DNA of 64,000 nt from an uncultured Lachnospiraceae bacterium. Its GTDB lineage: Bacteria; Bacillota; Clostridia; Lachnospirales; Lachnospiraceae. The notes beneath the pieces were generated by a model, which was not told where the DNA came from, made no database searches, and saw nothing but the letters and a program-made list of their open reading frames with translations. Position numbers and translations under genes: made by a program. Location of the stretch: positions 186,001 through 250,000 of the forward strand of contig CAMNTM010000003.1 of NCBI GenBank assembly GCA_946558465.1, given 5' to 3'. How positions within the stretch are numbered: the first letter of the stretch is position 1; every line of letters starts with the position of its first letter. Shown here one piece after another: positions 48,001 to 56,669 of the stretch.

Positions 48001-48932
48001 CCGGCCTCCGCAATCACCTCACCTGTGAGCGGGCTTACCACTTCTTCCGCCAGAACCTGTCCGTTTATACGATTTCTCAATAAAAGCTTTTTGTTAAATT
48101 TGTAGCGTCCTACCTTTGCCAGATCATAACGTCTCGGATCAAAGAACATACTTGTAATAAGACTCTCTGCACTGTCAACTGCAAGCGGCTCACCCGGACG
48201 TATCTTCTTATACAGCTCTAAAAGACCTTCCTGATAATTTGCAGCTGCATCCTTCTCAAGGCTGGCAACAATCTTCGGCTCTTCGCCAAATAATTCCAAA
48301 ATCTCAGGATTTGTACCAATTCCCAGTGCACGCACTAATACTGTAATCGGAACTTTTCTTGTTCTGTCTACCCGCACATAAAAAACGTCATTGGAGTCTG
48401 TCTCATATTCCAGCCATGCACCACGGTTCGGAATAACAGTTGAAGAATACAGCTTCTTACCGATTTTATCATGCGCAACCGCATAATAGATACCCGGCGA
48501 ACGAACCAGCTGACTTACAATAACACGTTCCGCCCCGTTAATCACAAAGGTGCCTGTACTTGTCATCAGCGGAAGATCACCCATGAAAATCTCATGCTCA
48601 TTAATCTCATCCGTCTCTTTGTTGTGGAGCCTTACCTTCACCTTAAGTGGCGCAGCATAAGTGGCGTCACGTTCTTTACACTCTTCAATTGTGTATTTTA
48701 CGTCATCCTCGCACAATGTAAAATCTACAAATTCCAGGCTCAAATGTCCACTGTAATCAGAGATCGGGGAAATATCATCAAACACTTCCTTCAATCCTTC
48801 ATCAAGGAACCAGTTATAAGAATCCTTCTGAACCTCAATTAGATTGGGCATCTGAAGAACTTCTTTTTGCCTGGAATAACTCATGCGGGAACTTTTTCCG
48901 CTTTTGATAGGGCGAATTCTGTTTTTCTCCAT
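45060..48932 (-). CDS. rpoB: DNA-directed RNA polymerase subunit beta
   Basis: A 1,290-residue subunit with the usual blocks: [14 protein letters not shown], the rifampicin region [20 protein letters not shown] (residues about 490-515, all common resistance positions wild type), the GYNYEDAV motif and the C-terminal [19 protein letters not shown] long acidic tail of about 60 residues follows. It has its own promoter (49070-49099) because an opposite-strand LytTR gene separates it from rplL. Confidence 0.98.
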   Translation of the reverse strand: MEKNRIRPIKSGKSSRMSYSRQKEVLQMPNLIEVQKDSYNWFLDEGLKEVFDDISPISDYSGHLSLEFVDFTLCEDDVKYTIEECKERDATYAAPLKVKVRLHNKETDEINEHEIFMGDLPLMTSTGTFVINGAERVIVSQLVRSPGIYYAVAHDKIGKKLYSSTVIPNRGAWLEYETDSNDVFYVRVDRTRKVPITVLVRALGIGTNPEILELFGEEPKIVASLEKDAAANYQEGLLELYKKIRPGEPLAVDSAESLITSMFFDPRRYDLAKVGRYKFNKKLLLRNRINGQVLAEEVVSPLTGEVIAEAGTRVTRELADKIQNAAVSYVWIDRPEEERKIKVLSSMMVDLSAIVDIDPKEAGIAELVYYPVLAGLLEESAGDIDELKALIKRDIHDLIPKHITKEDILASINYNIHLEYGLGNDDDIDHLGNRRIRAVGELLQNQYRIGLSRLERVVRERMTTQDLEGISPQSLINIKPVTAAVKEFFGSSQLSQFMDQNNPLGELTHKRRLSALGPGGLSRDRAGFEVRDVHYSHYGRMCPIETPEGPNIGLINSLACYARINQYGFVEAPYRKIDHTDPDNPVVTEEVVYMTADEEDNYHVAQANEALDAEGHFVRKNVSGRYREETQEYERKMFDYMDVSPKMVFSVATALIPFLENDDANRALMGSNMQRQAVPLLMTEAPVVGTGMEEKAAVDSGVCIVAEESGTVERATSKEITIRHEDGNLRKYKLTKFLRSNQSNCYNQRPIVVKGDKVKAGDVIADGPSTSNGEMALGKNPLIGFMTWEGYNYEDAVLLSERLVQDDVYTSVHIEEYEAEARDTKLGPEEITRDIPGVGDDALKNLDERGIIRIGAEVRAGDILVGKVTPKGETELTAEERLLRAIFGEKAREVRDTSLKVPHGEYGIVVDAKVFTRDHGDELSPGVNQSVRIYIAQKRKISVGDKMAGRHGNKGVVSRVLPVEDMPFLPNGRPLDIVLNPLGVPSRMNIGQVLEIHLSLAAKALGFNIATPVFDGADEDDIMDTLDLANDYVNLSWDEFEKKHKEELLPEVLQYLSDNREHRKVWKGVPISRDGKVRLRDGRTGEYFDSPVTIGHMHYLKLHHLVDDKIHARSTGPYSLVTQQPLGGKAQFGGQRFGEMEVWALEAYGASYTLQEILTVKSDDVVGRVKTYEAIIKGENIPEPGIPESFKVLLKELQSLGLDVRVLREDNTEVEIMETVDMGETDFRSLIEGERKYQNDENLGAQGYTEQEFQGEDLIDIDEEPDEDFDEEPEFEEMEDYEFDDLSDDE

Positions 48933-49239
48933 ATTGACGTTTCACTCCTCATATATTTTTTTGTGGGCGGTAAATTTCCCTTAAATATTGCAAAATCAAC
49001 AAAAAAAGCTTTGCACTTTAGTTTTTGATGCAATATTATGGTATAACTTTCCACAATAATGCATTTTTTACTATAGCACAAAGTTTCAATGCTTGTCAAC
49101 AAATAATATCTATTTTTTTACAGTTCCGCCAACAGCAGCAGGCGGATACATAACCGACCCACAATTCCGGTTGGTTTTTGCAGAATTCTATGGTATGAAT
49201 AATATATAATACTAAACATCAGCTGAACAGGAGGTTAAT
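48933..49239. other. Divergent gap between rpoB and the LytTR regulator
   Basis: 307 bp that contain the rpoB promoter (49070-49099) and a leader of about 130 nt. An AACCG/CGGTT inverted repeat lies near 49154-49174 in front of the LytTR gene. No gene is visible. Confidence 0.55.
49070..49099 (-). promoter_or_regulatory. Promoter of rpoBC
   Basis: TTGACA (49094-49099), an 18-bp spacer and TATAGT (49070-49075) with an extended TG element. Confidence 0.75.
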
Positions 49240-49968
49240 ATGACAATAGCGCTTGTAGATGATTCCCCCGACGATCTTAATATCTTATTTCAGCATATAT
49301 GCCATTACTGCCGCGAACATAAGATACATCTACATATTGAAAAATTCACAGACGAAGCTCTGTTTATAAAAGCTGCACAGTATACTGCATACAGTCTGGT
49401 TTTCTTGGATGTCTACCTTCAGCGGACAACCGGAATCCAAATCGCAGAAAGGCTTCGAAAACAAAATCCATGCTGTCAGATTATTTTCGTCACAGCCAGC
49501 AAAAATTATGCAGCGAAAGCATTCCGCCTTCATGCACTGGATTATCTTGTAAAGCCATGCACCTACTCTCTGCTTTCAGATGCAATGAGCCGCTTTGACC
49601 AGACGGCAGCACGGTTATCCCATTATATTGAGCTGAAGGAAGGACGCGGCATCACCCGTATCCTTATTTCTGATATCATATATGTGGACTATCACAATCA
49701 CTATATACAAGTCCATACAGCCGGCAGAATCATACGCTCTCAGCTGTATTTTAAAGATTTCTCTCCAATGCTTGCCCCATATCCTCAATTCCTCTGGTGT
49801 CATCGGAACTGCATGGTAAATATGGATTTTATCGAGGCATTCGATAATGAAAGCTTTCTTTTAAATAATGGAGAGCGCATTTCTATTTCCAAATCAGAAA
49901 GAAAAGATATTACATGGGCATATACTCATTATCTTCTTGCTTCTGACAAGGAAAGTATTACCTTATAA
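49240..49968 (+). CDS. LytTR-family response regulator (AgrA/LytR type), orphan
   Basis: A 242-residue regulator. The receiver domain (residues about 1-120) has DD at 7-8, phospho-Asp D57 in LVFLDVYL and Lys in LVKPC. The LytTR DNA-binding domain (about 140-235) shows DIIYVDYHNHYIQVHT and FLWCHRNCMVNMDFIE. GCAGGAGG precedes the ATG. No histidine kinase is adjacent. It lies on the plus strand between rplL and rpoB, an unusual place that splits the classical L10-L12-beta-beta' operon. Targets are unknown. Confidence 0.9.
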   Translation: MTIALVDDSPDDLNILFQHICHYCREHKIHLHIEKFTDEALFIKAAQYTAYSLVFLDVYLQRTTGIQIAERLRKQNPCCQIIFVTASKNYAAKAFRLHALDYLVKPCTYSLLSDAMSRFDQTAARLSHYIELKEGRGITRILISDIIYVDYHNHYIQVHTAGRIIRSQLYFKDFSPMLAPYPQFLWCHRNCMVNMDFIEAFDNESFLLNNGERISISKSERKDITWAYTHYLLASDKESITL

Positions 49969-49976
49969 ACGAAAAT

Positions 49977-50007
49977 GAGGATACTGCAGCCTGCGCACAG
50001 TATCCTC
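49977..50007. terminator. Convergent terminator between LytTR gene and rplL
   Basis: GAGGATACTG / CAGTATCCTC, 10-bp perfect stem; on the minus strand ATTTTCGTTT follows, so rplL is its main user. Confidence 0.8.
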
Positions 50008-50023
50008 TGGTAAAGTACTTCTG

Positions 50024-50398
50024 TTATTTCAAATTAACCTCTGCACCCTCAGCCTCAAGCTTAGCTTTGATTTCCTCAGCCTCTGCCTTAGAAACAGCCT
50101 CCTTAACTACCTTCGGAGCTTCATCAACTACAGCCTTTGCTTCCTTTAAGCCAAGTCCTGTAATCTCACGAACAACCTTGATTACCTTAACCTTAGAGGA
50201 TCCGGCAGATACTAATTCTACATCAAACTCATCCTTCTCTTCCTCTGCTGCTGCCTCTCCGCCTGCTGCTGCAACTACTACGCCTGCTGCTGCAGATACG
50301 CCAAACTCTTCTTCACATGCTTTTACTAATTCATTTAACTCTAATACTGATAATTCTTTGATTGCATCAATAAACTCAGCTGTTGTCAACTTTGCCAT
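50024..50398 (-). CDS. rplL: 50S ribosomal protein L7/L12
   Basis: A 124-residue stalk protein. It has the N-terminal dimer helix ([21 protein letters not shown]), an Ala/Gly hinge and the C-terminal domain with [20 protein letters not shown]-like sequence ([19 protein letters not shown]). It binds translation GTPases. Preceded by rplJ and followed by a terminator; under L10 control. Confidence 0.97.
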   Translation of the reverse strand: MAKLTTAEFIDAIKELSVLELNELVKACEEEFGVSAAAGVVVAAAGGEAAAEEEKDEFDVELVSAGSSKVKVIKVVREITGLGLKEAKAVVDEAPKVVKEAVSKAEAEEIKAKLEAEGAEVNLK

Positions 50399-50540
50399 TT
50401 TTTGTTTCCTCCTGGTTTTTATTTTTTGATTTGATTTTAAACTTCTGATTTTTTATAAATCCTTAAATTTTACGGGTTATCTTTACCCGCTGCTGCATCA
50501 AGACCACTAGGCTCGACACAACCTCGCCAAGTGCTCTGCT

Positions 50541-51062
50541 CTACTCCTCGGCTGCCGGGGCCGGCTCGCACGCCTCCGGACCGCCCTGTTCCGCAATCTG
50601 ATTAAGAACACGTGCAAGATTGGTAATCGGTGACTGTAAGCTTCCAAGCAGCTTGGACAGTAATTCTTCTCTTGACGGAATCGTTGCAAGAGCCTGCAGA
50701 CCTGCCTGGTCATACGCCTGGCCTTCCACAACGCCTGCTTTTAACTCAAGAGCCTTTGCATCCTTTGCAAACTTTGCAAGAATTCTTGCCGGAGCAGTTG
50801 CGTCGTCTTTTGAAACTGCAATTGCACTTGGGCCTTCCAAATGCTCATCCAGAGCAGCAAACTCTGTTCCCTCAAAAGCTCTCCTCATCATGGTATTCTT
50901 ATATACCTTGTAGATAATTCCTGCCTCTCTTAACTGCTTACGCAGTTCCGTATCCTGAGCAACAGTAAGTCCGCGGTAATCTACCAGCACAACGCTTGCT
51001 GCATCCTTTACATCCTCTGCAATAGCCTGTACGATTGGCTGTTTTAACTCAACTTTTGCCAC
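50541..51062 (-). CDS. rplJ: 50S ribosomal protein L10
   Basis: A 173-residue protein with the L10 pattern VVLVDYRGLTVAQDTELRKQLR and VYKNTMMRRAFEGT. The start codon is GTG at 51062 after AAGGAGGTG. L10 forms the base of the L12 stalk and represses its own operon by binding the leader RNA mapped upstream (51101-51223). Confidence 0.96.
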   Translation of the reverse strand: MAKVELKQPIVQAIAEDVKDAASVVLVDYRGLTVAQDTELRKQLREAGIIYKVYKNTMMRRAFEGTEFAALDEHLEGPSAIAVSKDDATAPARILAKFAKDAKALELKAGVVEGQAYDQAGLQALATIPSREELLSKLLGSLQSPITNLARVLNQIAEQGGPEACEPAPAAEE

Positions 51063-51100
51063 GAATGGTGCACCTCCTTATATTATTTTAGGTATGCTGC

Positions 51101-51223
51101 CAAATAAAGAAACCTCCGCATCAAAGACACAGAGGTATATAAATCCACATCATGAATTTAACTTTTCCTCGGCAGGCGTTTTTATCCTTACGCTTTTCAG
51201 CACCTGCTGTCTTCGGCAGTTAC
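51101..51223 (-). ncRNA. Ribosomal protein L10 leader with attenuator
   Basis: The RNA carries CCGAAGACAGCAGGTGC (complement of 51200-51216) and GCCTGCCGAGG, the two conserved pieces of the Firmicutes L10 leader kink-turn. Its last part forms an attenuator hairpin (ACCTC / GGAGGT, 51112-51136) followed by TTTCTTTATTT. L10 binding should favour termination. Confidence 0.85.
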
Positions 51224-51229
51224 TTTTAG

Positions 51230-51258
51230 AAAATAACATATTTCTTTTTGTTTGTCAA
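51230..51258 (-). promoter_or_regulatory. Promoter of rplJL
   Basis: TTGACA (51253-51258), a 17-bp spacer and TATTTT (51230-51235), directly before the L10 leader. Confidence 0.78.
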
Positions 51259-51262
51259 TAGC

Positions 51263-51298
51263 CGGGGACGGGGTAAAATTAATTTTACCCCGTCCCCG
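51263..51298. repeat. GGAC palindromic repeat, copy 3
   Basis: A 36-bp perfect palindrome with 18-bp arms built on GGGGACGGGGTAAAAT. It lies 14 bp after the rplA stop and five bases before the rplJ promoter, so it separates the rplKA and rplJL transcription units. Confidence 0.92.
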
Positions 51299-51312
51299 AT
51301 TCACTCAGTTCT

Positions 51313-52005
51313 CTATACCAGCCTCATCGGGTTAATCTTGACACCCGGTCCCATTGTAGAAGTAAGGGTCACACTCTTTAAAAATTGTCCCTTTACTGCT
51401 GCCGGCTTTGCTTTATTAATCGCATCAATCAGCGTCTGGAAGTTGTCCGTAATCTGTTCCTCGGTAAATGAAGCCTTACCTAACGGCACATGGATAATGT
51501 TTGTCTTGTCAAGTCTGTACTCAATCTTACCAGCTTTGATATCCTGAATTGCCTTCGTAACATCCATCGTTACCGTACCTGCCTTCGGGTTCGGCATAAG
51601 TCCCTTTGGTCCAAGTGTACGTCCAAGACGTCCGACAATCCCCATCATGTCTGGTGTCGCAACTACTACATCGAATTCAAACCAGTTTTCATTCTGAATC
51701 TTCGGAATCAATTCATCTCCGCCAACATAATCTGCTCCTGCTGCTTTTGCTTCCTCAGCCTTTGCATCCTTAGCAAATACAAGAATACGAACCTTCTTTC
51801 CTGTTCCATGCGGCAGTACAACAGCACCTCTGATCTGCTGGTCAGCGTGACGTCCGTCACATCCTGTTCTGATATGAGCTTCGATAGTCTCATCGAATTT
51901 TGCCACTGCAGTTTTTTTAACTAATGATACTGCGTCCGCAACATCGTAGAGTGTTCCTCTGTCAATTGCCTTTGCAGCCTCAACATATTTCTTTCCTCTT
52001 TTCAT
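51313..52005 (-). CDS. rplA: 50S ribosomal protein L1
   Basis: A 230-residue protein with L1 signatures ([50 protein letters not shown]). It follows rplK and ends at the GGAC palindrome, which probably closes the operon from rpmG. Confidence 0.97.
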   Translation of the reverse strand: MKRGKKYVEAAKAIDRGTLYDVADAVSLVKKTAVAKFDETIEAHIRTGCDGRHADQQIRGAVVLPHGTGKKVRILVFAKDAKAEEAKAAGADYVGGDELIPKIQNENWFEFDVVVATPDMMGIVGRLGRTLGPKGLMPNPKAGTVTMDVTKAIQDIKAGKIEYRLDKTNIIHVPLGKASFTEEQITDNFQTLIDAINKAKPAAVKGQFLKSVTLTSTMGPGVKINPMRLV

Positions 52006-52122
52006 CTAAATAACCTCCTTGTGGTAATGTCGGGATACCCCTCCCACGAAATTTGTTTACAATTTATAGTATTCACTAAGCTCAATCTGCTCTGTGCCTG
52101 ATTTCACCAGACTGCTTTCGGC

Positions 52123-52548
52123 CTATTCAGCTACCTTTACGCCCATAGAACGGCAGGTTCCTTCAATCATGCTCATAGCTGCCTCAACGCTTGCTGCATT
52201 TAGATCCGGCATCTTAAGCTCTGCAATCTCACGAACCTGATCCTTTGTAATAGTTGCAACCTTTGTCTTATTCGGTACACCAGATCCTGATTTAATATTG
52301 CATGCCTTCTTAATCAAAACAGCTGCAGGCGGTGTCTTTGTAATGAAGCTGAAACTTCTGTCATTGTAAACAGTAATAACTACAGGAATAATCATATCTC
52401 CCTGGTCTGCGGTTCTTGCATTGAACTGCTTCGTGAATTCAACGATATTCACACCATGCTGGCCAAGCGCAGGGCCAACCGGTGGTGCCGGTGTTGCTTT
52501 TCCGGCCGGAATCTGTAACTTAATGTAACCTTCTACTTTTTTTGCCAT
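52123..52548 (-). CDS. rplK: 50S ribosomal protein L11
   Basis: A 141-residue protein with the L11 N-terminal [20 protein letters not shown] and [10 protein letters not shown], and the RNA-binding C-terminal domain ([16 protein letters not shown]). It lies between nusG and rplA as in other Firmicutes. Confidence 0.97.
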   Translation of the reverse strand: MAKKVEGYIKLQIPAGKATPAPPVGPALGQHGVNIVEFTKQFNARTADQGDMIIPVVITVYNDRSFSFITKTPPAAVLIKKACNIKSGSGVPNKTKVATITKDQVREIAELKMPDLNAASVEAAMSMIEGTCRSMGVKVAE

Positions 52549-52659
52549 ATCAATTACCTCCTTGTGGTACCTCCGGGGACTTAACCCCTCCCACTCAATT
52601 TGTTTTTACATGCCAGACAGCATATGCCCCATGACCAGACTGACTGCCGTCTGCAGTAA

Positions 52660-53175
52660 TTACATCTTCTTTACTTCTGCGAAACTAATTTCAACCGGCG
52701 TTTCGCGGCCGAACAGCTCTACATTGATTGTGAGACTCTGCTTCTGCATATTCATAGCCTGTACGACTCCTATCGTGTCGGTCCATGCACCGGCAATAAC
52801 CTGAACAGTATCGCCCTCTGCAAAATCAACAACAATATTTTCCTGCTTGATTCCCAGCGGCGCCATCTCAGCGGCGGTAAGAGGAACCGGCTTGGAACCG
52901 GGACCAACAAATCCTGTAACGCCCCTCGTGTTGCGCACAACGTACCAGGTATCATCATTCATAATCATATGAATCAGCACATAGCCCGGAAACATCTTCT
53001 TCTGTGTCATCTTCTGGACACCGTTCTTAAGCTCTACCACATCCTGCATCGGGACACGAACTTCAAGAATCTGCTCTTCCAGGTGCCTGTTCTCAATCGT
53101 CTTATCAATGTTAGCCTTAACCTTGTTCTCATACCCGGAATAGGTATGAACTACATACCATTTTGCCTCTGACAT
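52660..53175 (-). CDS. nusG: Transcription termination/antitermination factor NusG
   Basis: A 171-residue protein. NGN domain (KWYVVHTYSGYENKVK ... MFPGYVLIHMIM) and C-terminal KOW domain (FAEGDTVQVIAGAWTDTIGVV). It binds RNA polymerase and affects pausing and termination. Slightly shorter than the common length of about 175-180. Encoded 28 bp after secE. Confidence 0.97.
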   Translation of the reverse strand: MSEAKWYVVHTYSGYENKVKANIDKTIENRHLEEQILEVRVPMQDVVELKNGVQKMTQKKMFPGYVLIHMIMNDDTWYVVRNTRGVTGFVGPGSKPVPLTAAEMAPLGIKQENIVVDFAEGDTVQVIAGAWTDTIGVVQAMNMQKQSLTINVELFGRETPVEISFAEVKKM

Positions 53176-53203
53176 AAACTCACCTTTCTTGCTGTCAGTT
53201 CAA

Positions 53204-53401
53204 TCAGCCCAAGTTGATTAAAATATCAACTCCCTGACGAACCAGGAAATCAAGCAGCGCTATGATTGCCCCCAATATTACGGATACAGAAACAACTGCC
53301 GTTGTCTGTTTCGCAAGTGTCATCTTGTCTGGCCAGATAATTCTCTTGAATTCTCTTTCGAGATTCTTGAACCAGCTTTTCTTCTGAGTCTTATCACTCA
53401 T
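53204..53401 (-). CDS. secE: Preprotein translocase subunit SecE
   Basis: A 65-residue protein (MSDKTQKKSWFKNLEREFKR) with the conserved amphipathic segment REFKRIIWPDKMTLAKQT and one membrane helix. The ATG at 53401 with AAGGAG is preferred to a GTG three codons upstream. Part of SecYEG. Confidence 0.95.
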   Translation of the reverse strand: MSDKTQKKSWFKNLEREFKRIIWPDKMTLAKQTTAVVSVSVILGAIIALLDFLVRQGVDILINLG

Positions 53402-53424
53402 GACATTCACACTCCTTTACGCGG

Positions 53425-53574
53425 CTACTTTGTCTCCTTATGCATGGTATGAGACCTGCAGAACTTACAGTACTTCTTTGTCTCCATACGCTCCGGATGA
53501 GTTTTCTTATCCTTGGTCATGTTGTAGTTACGCTGTTTGCATTCTGTACATTCCAATGTGATTCTCGTACGCAC
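53425..53574 (-). CDS. rpmG: 50S ribosomal protein L33
   Basis: A 49-residue protein starting at GTG ([20 protein letters not shown]) with two CxxC pairs (CTEC and CKFC), the zinc-binding L33 form. GAGGTG precedes the GTG. It heads the rpmG-secE-nusG-rplK-rplA operon behind the promoter at 53688-53716. Confidence 0.95.
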   Translation of the reverse strand: MRTRITLECTECKQRNYNMTKDKKTHPERMETKKYCKFCRSHTMHKETK

Positions 53575-53687
53575 AACTTCCACCTCGCTTTTTTTAATAA
53601 TGACCGTTTGTTAACGTGTTGCCCGGCAGCTTGCGAGACTGCCGTAATTTAGGCATAAAAAAAAGACCTACTTCCATTCGCTAGGTT

Positions 53688-53716
53688 AGCATACCATACA
53701 ACCCGCGAAAATGCAA
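53688..53716 (-). promoter_or_regulatory. Promoter of rpmG-secE-nusG-rplKA
   Basis: TTGCAT (53711-53716), a 17-bp spacer and TATGCT (53688-53693) with an upstream TG. The leader of about 105 nt holds a GGCAG/CTGCC hairpin. Confidence 0.7.
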
Positions 53717-53776
53717 GCCTTTTTCTTACATTCCCGATGCATTATATTTTATCTAATCTTTATATGAGATATTAAT

Positions 53777-54934
53777 CTAAGGCTTTGCGCCGTTCCCCGG
53801 CTTTGTTCCGCTGCTGCCGCCATTTCCTCCCGTCTGCGTTCCGCTATTACTGCCTGCTGCAGGATTCGTTTTCGTAACTACATAACTTGAGCAGTGATTC
53901 TGCTTTACTGTAATGTAACCGGCTGCGTCTGCAACTGCTTCTTGTACCAGAGAAAGAGCGCCGTCATTCATCAGCTGGCTGTAATATAAAGTCTGACCTG
54001 CGTAACCTGTTCCCACATAGACACGAATCTCGGCTTCTGCCGGAAGCTGTCCCGAATAATTATAATCTACCTTTGCTACAAAATTACTGCTGTCTACCTG
54101 GGAAGGAAGGCCCGCGGCAGTATCATAATCCCGATTTACCACAACAGAAAAATCATAATCCGTTTTGCCGGCTACCGCATTCATTGTTCCTGCCTTAAAA
54201 ATAAATGTCACATCATTTCCAGAGCGAATCACCACATTTCTTGTCTGGTTCTCTCTTAAAACATCACTGAACTCTGAACTGGAAACTACTGCCTTCCCGT
54301 CAAAACCACCAATCACATAATCCTCTGACGAAGTCTCTCCCTTATAATTCAGCTTCCCATCGCCCCAGTCAATGACAAAAGTATGAGAGGACAGGGCACC
54401 CCACTCCCATTCTCCATGTATTCTTGGTTTGTCAAGTGTCTGAATTACAAGAATATCCGGTTTATATGTCTGTATCGTTTTATTTCCCAGATTATACTGC
54501 TTTTCTCCTCGAAAATAATCCCAGCCGTTATCCCCTGTCCATGTATCCCAATCTTTAACTTCGCTGCCGTCATCATCGTAAAGCACCCATGCCCTGATAT
54601 AATTGTTATATCTTTTTTCACTGCCATCTGCTTCTTTTGCCGGCGCTAATTCACCAGCTGCATTCCTTTCCACCCAGAGCATATGCATCTCCACTCCCCA
54701 GACATCCACCGGCTTATACTCGGAACCTTCCCAGTCCACAGAAAGCACCGACGACGGTGATATAATATCCATATTTCCACATCCTAAATCAATTCCGAAT
54801 GCAAAATCGGCGTTAAAACGCACATCCTTCAATGCCTCTACATCCTCGTCTGACAGCTGCTTATTCACCTTGTTCGTCGCAGTAAATCTTACCTTTCCGT
54901 CATTGCTTTGTTCATTAACTCTATCTAGCTTCAT
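53777..54934 (-). CDS. Surface-type protein lacking a signal peptide, possibly truncated
   Basis: A 385-residue protein of beta-rich composition (many Trp, Tyr, Asp, Gly and Ser), ending in a Gly/Ser/Thr-rich tail (GTQTGGNGGSSGTKPGNGAK). A late segment, ITVKQNHCSSYVVT, resembles the Cys-Ser-x-Tyr-Val end of Ig-like repeats in Firmicute surface proteins. But the N-terminus (MKLDRVNEQSNDGKVRFTAT) has no signal peptide or membrane segment, and no sortase motif follows the tail. It may be the remnant of a longer exported protein or a cytosolic one with an unusual fold. An in-frame stop lies just upstream of the ATG. I do not recognise the family. Confidence 0.6.
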   Translation of the reverse strand: MKLDRVNEQSNDGKVRFTATNKVNKQLSDEDVEALKDVRFNADFAFGIDLGCGNMDIISPSSVLSVDWEGSEYKPVDVWGVEMHMLWVERNAAGELAPAKEADGSEKRYNNYIRAWVLYDDDGSEVKDWDTWTGDNGWDYFRGEKQYNLGNKTIQTYKPDILVIQTLDKPRIHGEWEWGALSSHTFVIDWGDGKLNYKGETSSEDYVIGGFDGKAVVSSSEFSDVLRENQTRNVVIRSGNDVTFIFKAGTMNAVAGKTDYDFSVVVNRDYDTAAGLPSQVDSSNFVAKVDYNYSGQLPAEAEIRVYVGTGYAGQTLYYSQLMNDGALSLVQEAVADAAGYITVKQNHCSSYVVTKTNPAAGSNSGTQTGGNGGSSGTKPGNGAKP

Positions 54935-55088
54935 TTTTCCAACTTCCCATCATAATCAGCCTGTGCCAGCCTGCATGTTTTTACAGGTCCCAGCGTCATA
55001 TATCGACATGCAAGCATGTTGTATATGGCCATCTGACCCTGACATTTTTATAACATTTACGAAGTAATTTACAATACTTGAAGTCTTC

Positions 55089-55952
55089 TTATTTCCTGCT
55101 TACACATACCGCTGCCCCTATCGTTCCCGGTCCTACATGACAGCAGATACTCATTGGAAGCTTCGCAATACCGACTTCCTTCCCCGGAAACATATTTTCA
55201 AATCTCTCGCGCCATTCTTCCGCCTCCTCTTTTGCGTCTGCATGACCGACATATATTTCCAGCCTGTCCTCTCCGTACCGTTCAGCCAGCTCTCTGCCTT
55301 CCTTTAATATAATATCCTCTATCTCTTTTTTCGCCTTTTTACGCCCTCTAACCTTACTGTAGGTCTCCAAAAGCCCGCCCTTAACCTGAATTACCGGCTT
55401 GATATTCAATATTTCTCCGGCCACTGCCTCCGCTCCGCGGATACGCCCGCCTCTTTTCAGATATTCCAGGGACTCCACCGTAATATAAATCGAAGCCTCA
55501 AGAGCCATATCCTCCATGCGCATCTTAATCTCCTCTGCCGTCAGACCCTCATCTGCCAGCTCTCTTGCCCGTATTGCCATAGACGCCTGCGTAACAGAGA
55601 TTCTTCTACTGTCAATTACCTCGACTCTCCCTTCATATTCCCGGCTGTGCACTACTGCCGCATCATGGCCTCCGCTTAAAGCCTTTGACATTGGAATATG
55701 CAGGATTTTGTCATGTGTCTCAAGAAGTCTGTCCCACACCTCACTAAGCTCCGCAAGAGAAGGCTGAGTAGTACTCACTGGTTTTCCCCTGCGCAGACTT
55801 TCAAAAAACAATTCCTCTGTCAAAGTAACCCCTTCTGTGCACTCCTTTTCATCGACAAAAAACACCATAGGCAATATATGAATCCGGTATTTCTCGGCCT
55901 CCTCTCGTGTAAGGCCGCTGTTGCTGTCCGTTAATACTGCTATTTTTTCCAT
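55089..55952 (-). CDS. DegV-family fatty-acid-binding protein
   Basis: A 287-residue protein with DegV features: an N-terminal ITDSN-like VLTDSNSGL, the lipid-site segment TTQPS in GKPVSTTQPSLAEL, PMSKALSGGHDAA and a C-terminal HVGPGTIG. Family members bind fatty acids and serve as FakB-like partners of a fatty-acid kinase. The ATG at 55952 with GGAGAGG is chosen over one six codons upstream. It is divergent from a TetR gene with a palindromic operator between them, so the TetR could control it. Confidence 0.9.
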   Translation of the reverse strand: MEKIAVLTDSNSGLTREEAEKYRIHILPMVFFVDEKECTEGVTLTEELFFESLRRGKPVSTTQPSLAELSEVWDRLLETHDKILHIPMSKALSGGHDAAVVHSREYEGRVEVIDSRRISVTQASMAIRARELADEGLTAEEIKMRMEDMALEASIYITVESLEYLKRGGRIRGAEAVAGEILNIKPVIQVKGGLLETYSKVRGRKKAKKEIEDIILKEGRELAERYGEDRLEIYVGHADAKEEAEEWRERFENMFPGKEVGIAKLPMSICCHVGPGTIGAAVCVSRK

Positions 55953-56031
55953 ACTTTTATTCCTCTCCATTTTCAGCTCTGATAGAAAGTAAATTTCTTG
56001 TAATCTACTCGGATTTCTTTTAAAATAAAAC

Positions 56032-56048
56032 TGTTACATATTGTAACA
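56032..56048. promoter_or_regulatory. TetR operator candidate
   Basis: TGTTACA-TAT-TGTAACA, perfect 7-bp arms, in the divergent gap between DegV and TetR genes. A further half-site TGTTACA is at 56084-56090 next to the TetR ribosome-binding site. Confidence 0.65.
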
Positions 56049-56108
56049 TTCCATAATTTCAGATTCAACCTTTCTTTCCACACTGTTACAAAATGGAGGT
56101 ATTTGTTC

Positions 56109-56669
56109 ATGAAACGAAAAAATCATTCAAATCAGCTTGCCCGCGAATGCATTGTCACTGCTTTAATTCAGCTTGCCCGGCAAAAGGAATTCTCTGCCAT
56201 AACTATCTCGGAGCTGACAGCCCGCGCCGGCGTTTCCCGCATGACTTATTATAGAAATTATCATTCCAAAGAAGAAGTATTCCGCACCTATATGGATGAG
56301 ATTGTAGAAATCTACTGTGAGGATGTCTATCACAGCAAAATACCGGAAAACTATGGCGAATATCAAAACATCCTCCACTGCTTCCGGTATTTTGAAAAAT
56401 ATGCGGATTTCATCTCCTGTCTTATCCATGTCGGCATGGGATATTTGCTGCTTGAGGCCTTAAGCTCCCATCTCCTTACCACCTACTGCGGCAGTTCAGA
56501 CAACTCCGTCTGCCTGCATTACAGTCTCTTGGCCTATGCCGGCGCTCTGTTTAATGTCTATATCGCGTGGCTTGAAAGCGGCTCCAAAGAATCTGTAGAA
56601 TTTCTCACAGACATCTTATATCATCAGCTTCACGGCGGCATCTGTACAGACTATATGCCGCAAGAGTAA
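56109..56669 (+). CDS. TetR/AcrR-family regulator
   Basis: A 186-residue protein with a clear TetR HTH (residues about 12-55: FSAITISELTARAGVSRMTYYRNYHSKEEV) and a helical effector domain resembling the TetR_C group of DhaS/YxbF-like regulators. The ATG at 56109 follows GGAGG; a TTG two codons earlier is less likely. Two TGTTACA sites upstream suggest autoregulation and control of the divergent DegV gene. Its 3' end overlaps the convergent NUDIX gene by 65 bp. Confidence 0.87.
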   Translation: MKRKNHSNQLARECIVTALIQLARQKEFSAITISELTARAGVSRMTYYRNYHSKEEVFRTYMDEIVEIYCEDVYHSKIPENYGEYQNILHCFRYFEKYADFISCLIHVGMGYLLLEALSSHLLTTYCGSSDNSVCLHYSLLAYAGALFNVYIAWLESGSKESVEFLTDILYHQLHGGICTDYMPQE

